From Brachycybe producta (lineage: Eukaryota; Arthropoda; Diplopoda; Playtdesmida; Andrognathidae), in the NCBI GenBank assembly GCA_036925085.1, contig JAUPFP010000016.1, positions 2,318,903 through 2,382,902 of the forward strand: a stretch of DNA of 64,000 bases, written 5' to 3'. This document shows positions 1 through 15,600 of this stretch, piece by piece (the first letter of the stretch is position 1; each line of letters starts with the position of its first letter). Under the pieces are notes generated by a model. It saw nothing but the letters and a program-made list of their open reading frames with translations, was not told the origin of the DNA and searched no databases. Made by a program: the position numbers and the translations under genes.

Positions 1-2118
<2,118 letters not shown>

Positions 2119-2509
2119 CTGTTTATTTTGTCAGTCGGTTAAGTTGGACTTGCCAAAAGCAACAAACGACCGAGACTTTCATAAAGTAACCGACCAATAG
2201 CAATGATTGATCATGTGATGTCGACAAGTAATTAGATTTTTTTTTGGAAAGGGGTTTGTTATTTTTTTTTTTTTTTGCACAGCCACGCATATATATAAAG
2301 CATCATCATAACTTCATATAAAAAGAATGAAACACACAACTAAGCAAAAAAAAAGGATATTAAAGGAAGACAACATCAATTTTTTTGTTTTGTTACAAAG
2401 TTGACATGTTTCCATGTTATGATGATGGGGGGATACAACAAAAAAAAGTAGTAGTTATGATGTTGATAAATGGAGAGATGAAGTTTTGAAAATAATTTTT
2501 CAAAGGGTT

Positions 2510-2512
<3 letters not shown>

Positions 2513-2603
<91 letters not shown>
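2513..2603. repeat. (AT)n microsatellite, about 45 units
   Basis: Uninterrupted AT array 400 bp from the previous one. Confidence 0.98.
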
Positions 2604-2605
<2 letters not shown>

Positions 2606-3563
2606 CTTTTGAGACTCAGTTTTCGATTTAACGCCAACAAGTTCTTGGCAAAAATTCACCAGAAACCGAGCAAAAAAAGACTTGTCATATGTCAGCCATA
2701 GACACATAGGACCTACTCGAGAAATGTCAGATTTATATCAACATTTTGGAATTTACTTTTTTTTTTCGTCTTCTTACTTTTTTTTCTTAGAAATTTCAGC
2801 TTCAATAAATTCTCAACACCTTATTTCTATGGTCAAGTCTGATTGGATAGATCCTAATCCTCAAATAAATTGACCAGTGGTCAAATACTCCTTTTCTTAG
2901 AATATAAAAACCTTGTTTTGAATTACAGCAAAATCACATAAAAAACTGATGAAGCTAATTTTAGTTTGACAAGTGTTTAATTTGAAAAAGTTAACTCAAA
3001 AGCTTAAGTAATTTATTAACTAAAAATCAAAGGGCTAGGATTTTTATGCAATATCAACTAAATATTTCTCAATATGTGGAACGTGTGGAGTAACAATTCC
3101 GTTTACTGTAGATCAACCAATAATTGTGTTGTTGTTTTTTATTCAAAAACACTGGTTAGAGGTTAGAGGCTAGAACTCTTAGTTAACAACTGATAGTAAC
3201 CAGATATATAGCATCAAAGCAGAAAGAAAAAGCAAAATAACCAAATTTCTATTCTTATGTTTCATTTGAGCGAGCATATTCAGAAATTACAATAGTAATA
3301 TTCCATATTGCCATATTCCATCTTTGTAAATAAATCACACCTCGACTGGAAGAGTGGCATAACTAAAAAAAAACCGCTTTTTTGTTTCTATCTCAATCTA
3401 TTGTAAGAGAACCAAATAAACCGATATTGTGAATAATTAAAACAGTTTTGGCACTTGAAGAGCTCGGCAAAGTAAGCCATGAATCTTCTCTTAACTTGAA
3501 CTCATCCCCCCCAAGAAAAAAGTGTTTTTAGTTATGTTACTCTTAAATTAAGGTGGTTTAAAC

Positions 3564-4058
3564 CAGCGGTCGCCAACCGGTGGTCCGCGAGAAAATTTGG
3601 GTGGTCCGCAGACAAATCTGGACATTATTTGCAGTTTTTTGTTTTATTAAATATAAAACAAAAAAATATTCAAAGAAATTCTTATATTCTGAATGGCAAT
3701 TTTCGCCTTTATATTGCACTAAATTCACGAAATGTACAAGACGTAACTAGAGACTTAGTACAGTTCTCGTGAAATACAGCACGCGAGAGTGCAATCCTTA
3801 AATAAGCTTCAATTATTTTGTAATAATTAAACTAACTTTAATAATTTTGTTACAATTAAACAACCTTTAAAGATTTTGTTATGATTAAATAAGTCATTTA
3901 TAATTTTGTTGTATTAAATAGGTGCATTTCATATTAATAAAATGGAAGTTCTCTGATTATTATTTGACAAACGTATTTATCTTTTAAAAAAAAATTCATA
4001 TTAGTGGTCCGCGGGATGATTTAGTGGTCAGTGAGGTCCGAAATGTTGGCGACCGCTG
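3564..4058. mobile_element. hAT-like non-autonomous element, perfect 8-bp target duplication
   Basis: The ends are CAGCGGTCGCCAAC and its complement GTTGGCGACCGCTG. The flanking 8 bp GTTTAAAC is present on both sides (3556-3563 and 4059-4066). Inner arms also pair (gtggtccgcg). The 495-bp interior is AT-rich, with repeated aattttgttnnnattaaa units and no transposase frame. Confidence 0.88.
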
Positions 4059-5079
4059 GTTTAAACTACATCACGAACTTTAATTATTCCATCATTTGAT
4101 TGCAAAATTTAGAAAACTAGAAAGACTAACTTATTAGGCCTATGTCAATTTGAAAATGAATCAATTTATAAATTTAAAGCAGACTTTTTTTTTTTTTTTT
4201 TAAAAAATTTGTCAATAAAAAGGTTAATTTTGAAAGACAGTAAACAACATGAAAATACTATTGATTTACCTACCAAGTTGTAGTTTCTATCACACTTTCA
4301 GTTTATCCTTAGTTTCGCTTCTAAAACGTGAAATAACCAGATTTTGAAAATCAGCTGTTCATATAAAATAGCTTAACTGGTGTCTTTATATGTATCTTTT
4401 TTTTACAAAATTTCTCCTTAAAAAACATAAATTTAATATAAGCTCATAGTTTCAAAATTATAATTCAATCAAGTTTTGAATTTTTTGATGTATTGTTGGT
4501 GTACATACAGAAAAATAAAATATTCATATTGAAGGGGGTTGGTGGCTGCATGTGAAAGACATATGAGCGTATATATCTATTTAGATTAAAATGACATAAT
4601 AATAAAATTACAGCATGAAACTGTCATAAAAAATCTCTCTTGAGAAAAAACCACCAAGAAGAGGACCCTAATGTATTTGGTTATAGATATACAGTACCAC
4701 AGTACAGTATAATATATACCTTTTTTCTCTTTGACTAAAAGAAAAAGAAGCCCAAAGAAAACTACAGTAAGAACGATAGGATTAGGCTTCAAAATGGAAT
4801 AACTTATCTCCATATTTGAATAAATTTAACCGTCTAGAAAAATACATGACCGCAACTAAGGTGTATTCAATACGATAAGCATAAGTTTGAAGACGAAGAA
4901 GATGAATAAAAAAGAAGACACACCATTTCTGGGTGTGTGTGTGAAGCAAAACCTAAAATCTGAAACGACCTGATACAAATCCATCTAAACATCATCCTAG
5001 AAAGAAGCGAGAGAAAAAAATCTCCTAAAATTTCATAACCTGTTACCATGACAACCTAATACCTAATTAACATTATAAA

Positions 5080-5200
5080 GTTTAACTGCAGTTAAAAAAA
5101 GATAACCACGGTTAACTTTCAAATGAAAACAAACACTGGTTAAATTAACCATTGCAATACCTCGTTTTCACTACAAAAATTAACTGCAGTTATATAATCT
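5080..5200. repeat. Partial copy of the TACCTCGTTTTC MITE
   Basis: Contains tacctcgttttcactac, ttaactgcagtta and accacggttaactt as in 34526-34978, but the two ends are not intact. Confidence 0.6.
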
Positions 5201-6302
5201 ACTTGCTATTTAATCGCTCATTTGTTTATACTTTTCTTCCGCTAGCCTCCACATCCCTTGCTAGCCTCCACCTCCAAAACAACTCCAACCCCAGATAAAA
5301 CCGTCCCCCCTAAAAATCGTCTCAGTTGGCTACAGCCATTCTAGTTTCTAAAATACTTTCAAGTTTTTGTTTATAATTTTATTTCTGAAAGACAGATTAT
5401 CTAGTTCGCGGGTCGAAAAAAAAACGAATTATGTTCTAGGCCAATATATAAAAGATCAATATGAACTTATCATTAAAACATTGCACAAATATCAATTTTT
5501 AATAAATTAGGAAAAACAAAACACACAAAAAAATAGTGATTAAAAAATGATGAGATAAAATTGAATTTTCGTAAATTGGTTGAATATAAAATAATAATGT
5601 GAGAGATAGAGAAAAAGAGAGCTTAAAATCAAAAACAATAAAAATGTGAAGCTTAAGTACATAATACAATAATTCAAATGCAATTATGTCAAAATCCTGT
5701 TTTTGACGAAAACATATGAATGAGAACGAGAGACGAAAAAACCGTGACAAAAATTTCTATTCAATGCACGGTCAATTATTCATACAGACCCGGCCTCCCC
5801 TTAAACCACCAATTCAAATGATGCAAATTCAATTATGTAAGACTACATACTATGCTGTATGTTGACAATGAAACATTCAAATGTGCCCTATTCCCCCCTG
5901 TTTGAAAGCAAACACACACTCTACAATAAATACAGACACACACACATACAAAGATTTCAAACAATCAAAGATTGAAAAAACACACAAAACAGTTCTAAAA
6001 CATTCAAGAGAGACTGACATTAAGTGTCACAAACATACAAATTCACACATACACACTGTCAGATTACAACTTTCATAAAAAAGACACACACATTCATACA
6101 TTGCAGACGAATTAAACCATTCAAATACGAACTGTAATTTTTCTAGAATGCTAACAAAGACAAAAACATTCACAAATTTGACACTCGCATTGAGTCTATG
6201 ACACACAGATAATTCTGAGATTGACACACAAACACAACATACTATGCCACACATAGACCTATACAACAAATGAACACATTCAGAGACTGGCATGCGTAGC
6301 AG

Positions 6303-7101
6303 CAGGGCCGTGCGGTAGATTTTCTCAGTATGATGCAAGTCTTCGAAATGCCGCCCCTTAAACTGCGGGGAAGGGGGGTCATTGAAAACTATTATATATA
6401 TCAAGTCCCGTCTATCTTTCTTTCCCTGTATCCCTGTGTAACGCTGTGCAAACAAAGACAAAAACGTGTAAGCACATCAGAATTTATATAAATTGAACCG
6501 CTTTTTTTAAATTGAAGAGGGGGAAAGGTTGGAAAGGGTAGGGAGGGAGAAAGAGAGAGAGAGAGAGAAATGTGGAGGGGGAAAAGGGGGAGGGGGAAAC
6601 GGAAATTGAAATGAAAGGAGTAAAAAAGGAACAAACGACGCATATGTGCACACCAGAAAAAATGAAAAGCACATTTTCTCTTTCAAATATAAAAAGGGGA
6701 GGGGTTAATAGTAGCAAAATTAAACTACAGTTTATCACGGGCAATTGTGCCCAGCATTAGAATTTCTTTTGCTCAGCCCTTTTATGAATGTCATCAATTT
6801 CTAATTGGTTTGTTACTTGGTCTGATGTCATAAAAGGGCGGTTGAAAAGAGATTCTAATGCTGGGCACAATTGCTTGTGAATTTTGCTCCCGTCATTTAT
6901 GACGGGTTACACCACTAGTGTTTAAATATGCTTATGCTTATCGGGTAGATAAAATAACGATAGAAATGATTTGCAAAGCTAGTAAGATAATAATATATAA
7001 CTAAAAATAATTGTATTTTGATTTTGCTGCTTATGCCGCCCCCCCCTTACGGTGCCGCCTGATGCGGTCGCCTCTCTGCATCATAGCACGGCACGGCTCT
7101 G
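6303..7101. mobile_element. hAT-like element hosting nested repeats
   Basis: The ends are CAGGGCCGTGC and GCACGGCTCTG. The flanking octamers cgtagcag and cataacag differ by two transitions. Inside are an inverted copy of the repeat seen at 43.6-44.4 kb (6400-6700) and a GC-box/CCAAT palindrome (6734-6882), so it served as an insertion site. Confidence 0.75.
6734..6882. repeat. GC-box/CCAAT palindrome, copy F (nested in hAT)
   Basis: Arms gggcaattgtgcccagcatt and complement. The core has gcccttttatga, ctaattggtttgtt and ataaaagggcgg. It sits inside 6303-7101. Confidence 0.7.
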
Positions 7102-7871
7102 CATAACAGTAACACACACTACAAAACAACGCATTACAATGATTTAAGGGTCGTCTGCCTTAATGGTTGCTAAGCCAAAGATAACTGCTAAACTAATGAA
7201 GTTTCATGTAAAAGTTGATGAGAATGATGAGTTTAGAAATTAACTTTGATTTTGTAATAATGAAGAATACTACCTTGCCACACACAGAGATAGATACAAC
7301 ACAGTGAACGTAGTACGAGTGGCATTGGCGGACTAGGAGAATAAACAGCTTGGTAGACAAAACAATATTTGCCCAGTACTATGAAAACCTCAAAAGGACA
7401 AGAAACTTGCCAGCTAAGGGAGCATAATTATTTTTTCAAGATTACCCTACCTTTGGTTCTATGATAAATGTGTCAATCTTCATACTTTTATGCTATTTTG
7501 CAAGCTATTTTAGCGAGCAAACAGATCTTTTAAGTTAGGAAAACTAACTTCAAATATTGGCATTCGTAAAATTAAGAACTCTGAATATTTTCCTGGTTTT
7601 TTTTATTTGTTGCCAAGAAAATTGCATCTTTCATTTTTTTTAAACATTCTACTGTTAAAAGTATTAGTTTTTCATCCATTTTGTTGTGCAAATTTTTAAA
7701 CTATTTACTATTATTAAGGCCAGTCATAAACCCAAAAGGGGACACCATAAGACACAACACATGAATGGAAACATTCAGAGATGCAACACACATCTCATTG
7801 TGACAACCAACAAAAACTAATTGAAACAAAGAGATTCACTGCCACGTACACAAGCACATGCATTATATGTA

Positions 7872-8071
7872 TATGTTACTGTTCATCTGCGGAATCAGTC
7901 AATCTGCAGAATGCCTAGGCAATCTGCAAAACAACCAACCTGCTAGTGAATCTGCAAAATTTAACATCTAAAATGTATTGAATTTTGCAGATTCACCTAA
8001 TAGTTTGGTGGTTTTGCAGATTGCCTAGACAATCTGCAGATTGACTGATTCCGCAGAATGACAGTAACATA
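7872..8071. repeat. Palindromic MITE (GTTACTGT...CTGCGGAATCAGTC), copy 1
   Basis: Two arms of about 90 bp (tatgttactgttcatctgcg, aatcagtcaatctgcag, cctaggcaatctgc) pair across a short centre. TA dinucleotides border it. A second copy is at 33929-34130. Confidence 0.85.
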
Positions 8072-8829
8072 TATACAAATATAGTAATGCAATCAGACCT
8101 TGACACATATAGGCCTACACACAAATTCGGCAGTATTAATAAACACTACTTAACTATCTTCTGACACTAGAAAACCCGTCAAATTCGTATTAACAATGAC
8201 CACTTTGTATTTGTTTTTCAAGTTTCAGCACAAAGCACCTCTAGCCAAGTGCTCACAAACACCAGATTATTAATACAAGACTGAAAACACCCAAATTTCT
8301 GAAAAATTGATGCATAAACACATAGTGAAACATACATAATTTGATAGACACACACACATAGTTTGAGACACAGACACACACAACACGCACGTTCAAGCTA
8401 CTATAGATGATATTTATGCAACATGTCTTCTTAATATAGGAAAGAAATCTCACAACGTCAACATGTGTGCAAATATAACCAAATTTCCATATATAATGAA
8501 TGAAGCAGCACAGTTTGGTAAGAAAGAAGAAAAAAAAAAACTAGAAAAACACACATACATACTGTATATACCCACCCCACATACATACATAAAGTAGGAC
8601 CTAACAAGCAAAAGTAGGCAGTACTGTGTATATGACACGATGAAGCCAAAAGAAAAATTGAATTTCCTTTCTCCCACAATGACGTCGTGCTTCATTTTCT
8701 GAAATGACACGCTCCATGTATTTTTCATTGGAAGGTGTTTTTTTAACGTTTATCATAAGATTCTACATGTACATATATATACATATTTTAGATTCTCGAT
8801 ACAATGATGATTATGATGATGATATAGAC

Positions 8830-9148
8830 CAGTGTTTCCCAAAAGGTGTGCGCCGTGGCACACTAGTGTGCCGTCAGTTTTGCTAGGTGTGCTGCGAAGT
8901 TTTTAATGTTATTGGTTGAATATGTTAATATAATTTGATATTTTCGAATCAATTTTAACTTTATTGAAAATCTAAAATAAGTAAAACTGTCCTATTACAC
9001 GTACGGACTAAACCAGTGGTTTCCAAAGAGAGCACTGTGGCACACGATACTGACTAGTGTGCCATGAGTTTTGCTAGGTTTGCCACGATTTCTTCAGGCA
9101 AATACTACAGTGCCGTGCGCAAAAAAAAAGTTTGCGGGGGAATCACTG
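8830..9148. mobile_element. hAT-like element with duplicated left end
   Basis: The left end CAGTGTTTCCCAAAAGG pairs with a right end whose complement is CAGTGATTCCCCCGC. The flanking octamers atatagac and atatacac match 7 of 8. A second left-end copy starts at 9014 (CAGTGGTTTCCAAAG), followed by the same gtgccatgagttttgctagg text as at 8870-8890, so the element contains a direct duplication. Confidence 0.7.
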
Positions 9149-10489
9149 ATATACACTTATCTTTCATTCAAAAATTAGACCTCCTACAGCTTTAAAACAG
9201 AAACTAAAATGCCTTCATCTGAATGATAATAAGAAAAAGAAAAAAAAAACTATATAAGGAAATACGGAGTTCAAATTCATCAGTTGTCAAGACACAAAAA
9301 TTTCAGATTCTCATTAATAAAGAATTCCTCTTAAATTAGTGTTTGTTAAAATTCCAGAAATGTATCAATGTCATTTTTTGTTGTTGTAGAAATTTGCAAG
9401 ACAGTCAATCATACGAGCGTACAATAAATCAATCACCTAAAAATATCATCCTCATCATCAACACACAAAAACAAAATTTTCATATTCAGACAAGACAACA
9501 AGAAGAGAAGAAGAAGAAAAAAAATTAGTGTATTATACTTTTAATAATAATAATAATATTAATAATAATAATAATATATGGCGAATATGTTGTGTAACAA
9601 TCCATAAATCAATCACAGGAGAAGCCCCTTCTTATATTTTCAGTTTCAGTTTCAGTTTGATAAGGAAGGAAGGAATGAAAATATTACTTGTTACATAATG
9701 TATCAACAACAAAATAAAAGATATGACAAAACATCTCTATGGCCCACCTAGTAAAATCCCTACGCACATAAAGTAGGTGTGTGCGTGCTTAATATATCTC
9801 TAAACAAGAAAACCGTCCAATACTTTCAAAAGAAAGAAAAAAAAATATACATCATAGACACACACATACTGTGACTTGACTTGGCTATTGTTGTTGTTGT
9901 TGTTGTTGTATGTTCTACGGCTTATATAACGTATATACAACAATGATGATGGATGGATTTTGAAAGCACAAACTATTTATCAGAAATGAAATGATATGAT
10001 AAGTGGGTGGGGATTTTCTGAGAAAAGTTAGAAAAAAGAAAAGGGGGAAAAAAATTAAAAGCAATAACCAAACATAGTTAATGGGAAACGGCTACCTAGG
10101 AGATGGAGATGATGACGATGATGATGACCAATGGTTTTTTTTAATATTTATCTTAGGACAAGTTCACACTATACTGTATAGCACCATATAGCAGAGTCAC
10201 ACACATCATGCAGCATTTACACGACCTGGTGCTAAGGTCGCAAGGGCCCAGCGCAAATTAGGGAACCAAATGAGTGAGCGACCGGCAACCAAATCATGAC
10301 CACGTGACAAGAAAGTAGCTGCTCGCACACAATGAATGCTAGTTCCCTCTGGTCACCATACCGAGTAGAGGCAACATCCACTTACTACTGTTGCCAACTA
10401 CTAATTTAATGTTTGTAAATGCAGTGGCGACACTAGTGTAGTGTCACCAGAAACAGTTGCTGGAGACTGTTGCTGGTTGCAAGTTTGTG

Positions 10490-11010
10490 AGTACCAAGTA
10501 CATTTTTACAAGTTTGGCAAAATATCTAGTTATTAGCGTTTCACAAAAGTACAAGTATGCACTTGTAATGACAAGTGAAGATTAACAAGTTTACAAACGA
10601 ATTACTTGTAAACAACAAAATATCACTTGTAACTAATAAGTGAAGTTGGTAAATTTGTAACTGACATTTGTTGCCTAACAAACTCGAATGGTAGGTAGAT
10701 TGTTTTTACAAGTGGGTTTTGAAACCAAACAGAATGTCCTTAGAATCTCGTGTTTCTTTTAAGATACACAGCTTATTTTCTAATGCAACACTTTAAGACT
10801 TTTTTGACACTAATGAATTTGCAAAGAAATTATTTAGATTCTGTTCTTGTTACTGACAAGTTTTGCCAACTACACTTGTTGCAGACAAGTTACAAACAAG
10901 TTTTGGAATTCTGTGTGAAACGCCTGTTCCAAACAACTTGTGATTACAAGTACACGTAATCTACAATTGTTATTGACAAGACTTGTTTTATGAAACGGTT
11001 TCCAGATAGT
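10490..11010. repeat. Inverted-repeat block dense in ACAAGT/ACTTGT
   Basis: Contains gcgtttcacaaaagtacaag at 10537 and its mirrored counterpart gtgtgaaacgcc at about 10916. The hexamer ACAAGT or ACTTGT occurs more than a dozen times. Probably a MITE related to 12480-12697, which starts with a similar tctcaaaagtacaagtcttg arm. Confidence 0.6.
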
Positions 11011-11184
11011 TAAGATAAATGAAATTTTAGCCCTATAAAGAACATTCTACAGAAGGTGTGATTAAGATAATTTTCACTCATAGAAGCAGTTTTCAAATAA
11101 TTTATACCAAATGCAATACAACAGATAAACACTACTACTAACAATGTTCTGTTATTGCCCATTTGAAGCCAGCTCCTTCCTAAG

Positions 11185-11438
11185 CCAGCGGTCTTAAAAC
11201 TTTTTTAAAAGAACAAGCATTCACCCTCGGAATAAACGACCGGTACTTTCCACCATTTTCCTGTTTAGTGCACGCTCTCGCACAGACGAGACCTTAACAT
11301 AGAAGTCTATGAAAAAATTAGCTGCATTAACAAGTTCTTTTGCTGTTTTCTCTCAAATTACTCGCACAATAATCAATAAAATTGAATAAATGCAAATTTG
11401 TTTGCGAATCTCGCAAACTCCACTTTGGACACCACTGC
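11185..11438. mobile_element. Probable hAT-like MITE
   Basis: The left end is CAGCGGTCTTAAAACTTT and the complement of the right end is CAGTGGTGTCCAAAGTGG. The flanking octamers tcctaagc and ctttaagc match 5 of 8, all differences being transitions. The inner sequence (cttttgctgttttctc) recurs at about 49225. Confidence 0.45.
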
Positions 11439-12479
11439 TTTAAGCACCTTGCATTGCTTTACTATACCTGATCTATTGTACACATGCGCAGTAGACAGCG
11501 AGCTTGCATTACTTTCTGGTGCGAACCAGCCTTTAGTCTTTCTGTATGTGGAGCTGTTTCCTGCACTGCTGCTTCAATGACACATACATGTATACTGAAA
11601 ATATTGATATTATAATATCTTACACACCTTAGATTCTTTTCCCGTGGGTCAAACACAGCTGTAGGATACTAAGACTTTTTTTATTACCTGTCTTGGCAAT
11701 ATACCGATCATAAGATATAAAGTATCATCACAAAAAAGTGACATTTCATTACAAAAATTGAAAGAAAAAGATATCGCGTATTTGGTCACAAGGATTCCAT
11801 ATTCCCTATCGAATTCGTTTGACCAAATATGTAAAAATGTAATCCCGAGTGTCACGTCAAAACTAGCGATAATAGAATGAAAGAAAAATTGCATTGAAAA
11901 TGATGAGTTGACGCTCCATGACTAGAAATATGATTGAGGTGAAAAAAACCTTTAAAAAGTTCATTAAAAACAAATTGAAAGTTTATTTTAAGGCATCTTT
12001 CAAAATAAACATTTTCCTATCGTCACAAAAAATCGCCTGATAATGTACAAAATCTTGAAATGTTTGGGACAGATCAATCAAAGTATGCCTTTCTCATATA
12101 GGCGCCAAAGTCGTTTTTCTCCCAAAAAATAATATCAATCTCATTTTAGATCGATATACAAAGCTTATACCAGATAACTAAGAGATAAATGAAAAGTTCT
12201 AAACAAGGGTTCCTGTTTGCACAGTGCTGAATTTCTATTGTGGAGAGTATTTAATGAGGGTATCTTCATTAAAGACAAAATAAAGAAGCACCAGCTGGAG
12301 GTTTCTTTGCGTTATGAAGGTGAACTATTATGGCGCCTAAACACAGTACATATTATAGTGTTAGACGCCATGTGTGTACACTTAATTGCTTCAAAATGTC
12401 ACAGTCTGCTCCTTCTACATGCTATTATTATGTATGTATAGCAAGGAATGATGTATTCCTCTAATAATAGTCATTCCCA

Positions 12480-12697
12480 GGGGCCTATTTCTCAAAAGTA
12501 CAAGTCTTGTAATACAAGTGAATTCTACGGACGCCTGTTAAGGACATCGTCGCAAATTCACAATTTATGCATTACAAATTAACAATTTCATAACAATTCG
12601 TAATGATAAATTGTGACTTTATGGTGCATTTTTCTATTACAGGGCTCCGCAGAATTCCGTTGTATTACAAGACTTGTACTTTTGAGAAACACGCCCC
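12480..12697. repeat. MITE with GGGGCCTATTTCTCAAAAGT arms
   Basis: The left arm ggggcctatttctcaaaagt, then acaagtcttgtaatacaa, pairs with the right arm ttgtattacaagacttgtac, then ttttgagaaacacgcccc. No coding potential. Confidence 0.8.
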
Positions 12698-15600
12698 AGT
12701 ATACAACTCTTTGCTTCAGCTATAGTCACTTTCCTTTCGTGCAAGTTGCACGACTAGTAAAAAAAGTAAATAATACTTGATTTGTTTTTTTTATCAAAAC
12801 CAATGATAATTAATGTTTAAAACAAAATACAGATCGCAGCTGTTAATCTTTTTCTGTTCTTTCTCTGTGTATTTCACAATATTTAGGACCCATTTATCGT
12901 AAAATTTAGTCATTTTTTCCGCCATGTCATATGACTCTTTGTTGCTCTAAAAAAGCATCAAAGTTACAAAGGTAAAATAAAATATGAACACTATCATATT
13001 AGCTCAGAAGCATTTTAGAACAAAAAGTGTTCTAATCATTTTATAGAGCATCCCTTTATCTACCATTATACTAAATTCCCCATATGGAAAAAAAGCTAGA
13101 AAGCTATCAAAAAAAAAATTCTTATGTTCAAGATACAGTTTCTTTTATGATTTCTTATGACGGATTTACTTTTATTTGAAAAATCGAAATTTTTCTCTCA
13201 GCTTGAAATATTGTTAAAGAAGAAAAATACAACCATTGAGAATAATTTTTTTTCTTCATATTTCATATAAATATGTATGTTATTATAGTCAAAAAGAGAG
13301 AGAGAGAGAAAGAGTTGATTCATATGTAAGTAAAAACAAATTCATATAAGACGATGAAGATCACATTTTTAACAAATAAAACCATTTCCTATGAGAATAT
13401 TTCCAACGTGAAGAAAAAAAAAAGAGAGGATTTTTCTCTTCTTTTTCTTACACATGTAAAGATTTATGGTTATAAATAAAGACATCGAATAATCTAAATG
13501 TAAAAAGATTGTCACCGTTTGTTTAAAAAAAAATGGATATCTATTGACATAAGACACAACAAAAAAATATCCACCAGACGAATGTGATAAGAAGTAATCG
13601 AATGGGAATTCTGTCTCAGACTCTGTTACTATGTAAAAAAAAAAATATTAATCTTTCTTCATCATTCTCTCTCTCTCACTCCGCCCATATTTTTTTCTTG
13701 TACATGTAATACACACTTTTTATCAATTGGAACTTTTAAAGATAAGGTTCCACGCACCCCGTTATAAAAAGGGCAATTCAAATTTTTTTTACAGCAAAAA
13801 AAAAACTCCACGATATTGAAAAATTCTTCATAGGTTTAAACAAGTAAACAACATCGTTGAAAACTACTTTATGTAACTTTTATAGGCTCTAAGAGGGCTT
13901 GATGTGAGGTTAAAAATATACGCTTTTTTATGACAAGTTTGAAAAATATTAAGTCTTGATTTTTTACACATTATCAGAATATTTTATTTTTCGATTTTTG
14001 GTTAAATTTGAAGCAAAAAAAAAAAATCCCACAAAAATCAAGAACTTGAAACTACCATAAAAAGTTTTTTTCTTCTTCTAAAAATATATTATAAGCACCC
14101 ACATCTATCTATCTCTCTGGGATGCTCTGATGTCGAACCCTCTGACAATGTGTCAGTGGTAACTATTATAAAATTTCATCCTTAGATGGTGGTACACAGG
14201 GTCGGCCATAAGTCACCGTAACCCTAGATATTATCATTTATGTAACTTATAATTACTTATAATGACTCGGAATACCACCTGGTGACAAATAAGTGTGCTG
14301 CAAACAGTTGGGAGCAGTGACGATGACAAATCAAATGTGTGGACTTACAAAATTTTTGGGGATTGGCACTTCGTTTTTCAGCTACCACTAACCCTATGCG
14401 ATCTAAACGGACGATATTGGAGGACGACCACCTGTAAGTTCGTACACCAGATTCACTTTCTACCTCTGGACTCCTGAGGTACCGATTCTAGTGTCCCTGG
14501 TACTTGAGTAGCAACACTCCCTTCACAAGCGAAACACTCAAGTATCAGTATTCTATCAGACACGTTCACATGGCAACTCGGGGTCAGTCAAGTGGCCCCT
14601 CAAAAAAAAAATTTAAATAAATTTTGACCGGAAATTTTGCAGCACTAACGAATAGGGTCAGTTTGGTTGGGCCTCCAACTTTGGGGGAGGGACAACATGA
14701 TTGTCAACCCGAAGTCTTCCAGAGGACCATGTGGATGAGGGAAATGTTACATTATGTTAGTATAAATGTAGTTTTATAACGGAGACTTAGCGACATTTTG
14801 TACGAAATTATTTTATTTATGATAAATTTCGACGTCATTTCCATCTCATTTTGTTGTAAAATAAAAGTTTTGTACAAAACGATCACTAAAATTACAAAAT
14901 TGTTGAATTATTTCTCATGAAACGAAATAAACGCACATACGAAGAAGCGTTTGTAATGCTGTTTGAGAAAAGTACCACACAAATTGCTGTATAAAGCGAA
15001 TCTTTACGTTTTTTTAGGGTAGTGCTTCACTAACTCAAAAGTGTGAAATGTAAACTTAATTTAAATATATAAATTTAGTTAAATTAGATTTCGTACGAAA
15101 CTTCGCCTAATTTCCATAAAAAAATACACTATGACCACAGCTCAGTGACCTTCAACTTCATTTTATCGCCAAAAAGTCTTTCAAAAGTCGCTTGTGTGTC
15201 AAGGCTCTTAAGTGGAAACGAACCTTTAAAGTTATCTTTAAAATGATATGTACGAGTTCGTACACTTTTACAACAGAACCACCAAAAAAAAAAAAGATTC
15301 GGAATAAGTGCTAAAACAACAAACGCCAAACTGAGCCAAAGTCAAATTTATGATTTTCACTGTTATTTTGTAAACAAACAATTTCAAACATGAAAAACAA
15401 TAACAAATGATAAAAATAAATTGATAATTTTTCTTCCTTTCAAAAACTGTTGTCTTGTGTCCAAAATGAAAAAGAAAAAAAAAAGATTTGGCAGTTGTTA
15501 TAAGGTGGTGAGAGGAGAGGAGGTTTAGTAGCAATTGTAAAATATTGCAATTTCAAGTTGAAAGTTAGAAGAAAGTAAAAGTAGCAATGAAAAGTGATGA

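Noticed and set aside
6027..6744. Overlapping long - strand frames up to 144 codons, serine/phenylalanine rich.
   Set aside because: They read through ACAC-rich simple sequence and the interior of a hAT element; composition is low-complexity and no domain is present.
12225..12326. + strand block between tgtttgcacag and gtgaac, frame AEFLLWRVFNEGIF.
   Set aside because: Weak donor, no partner exon, and it runs into a small inverted repeat (ggcgcctaaacac/gtgttagacgcc).
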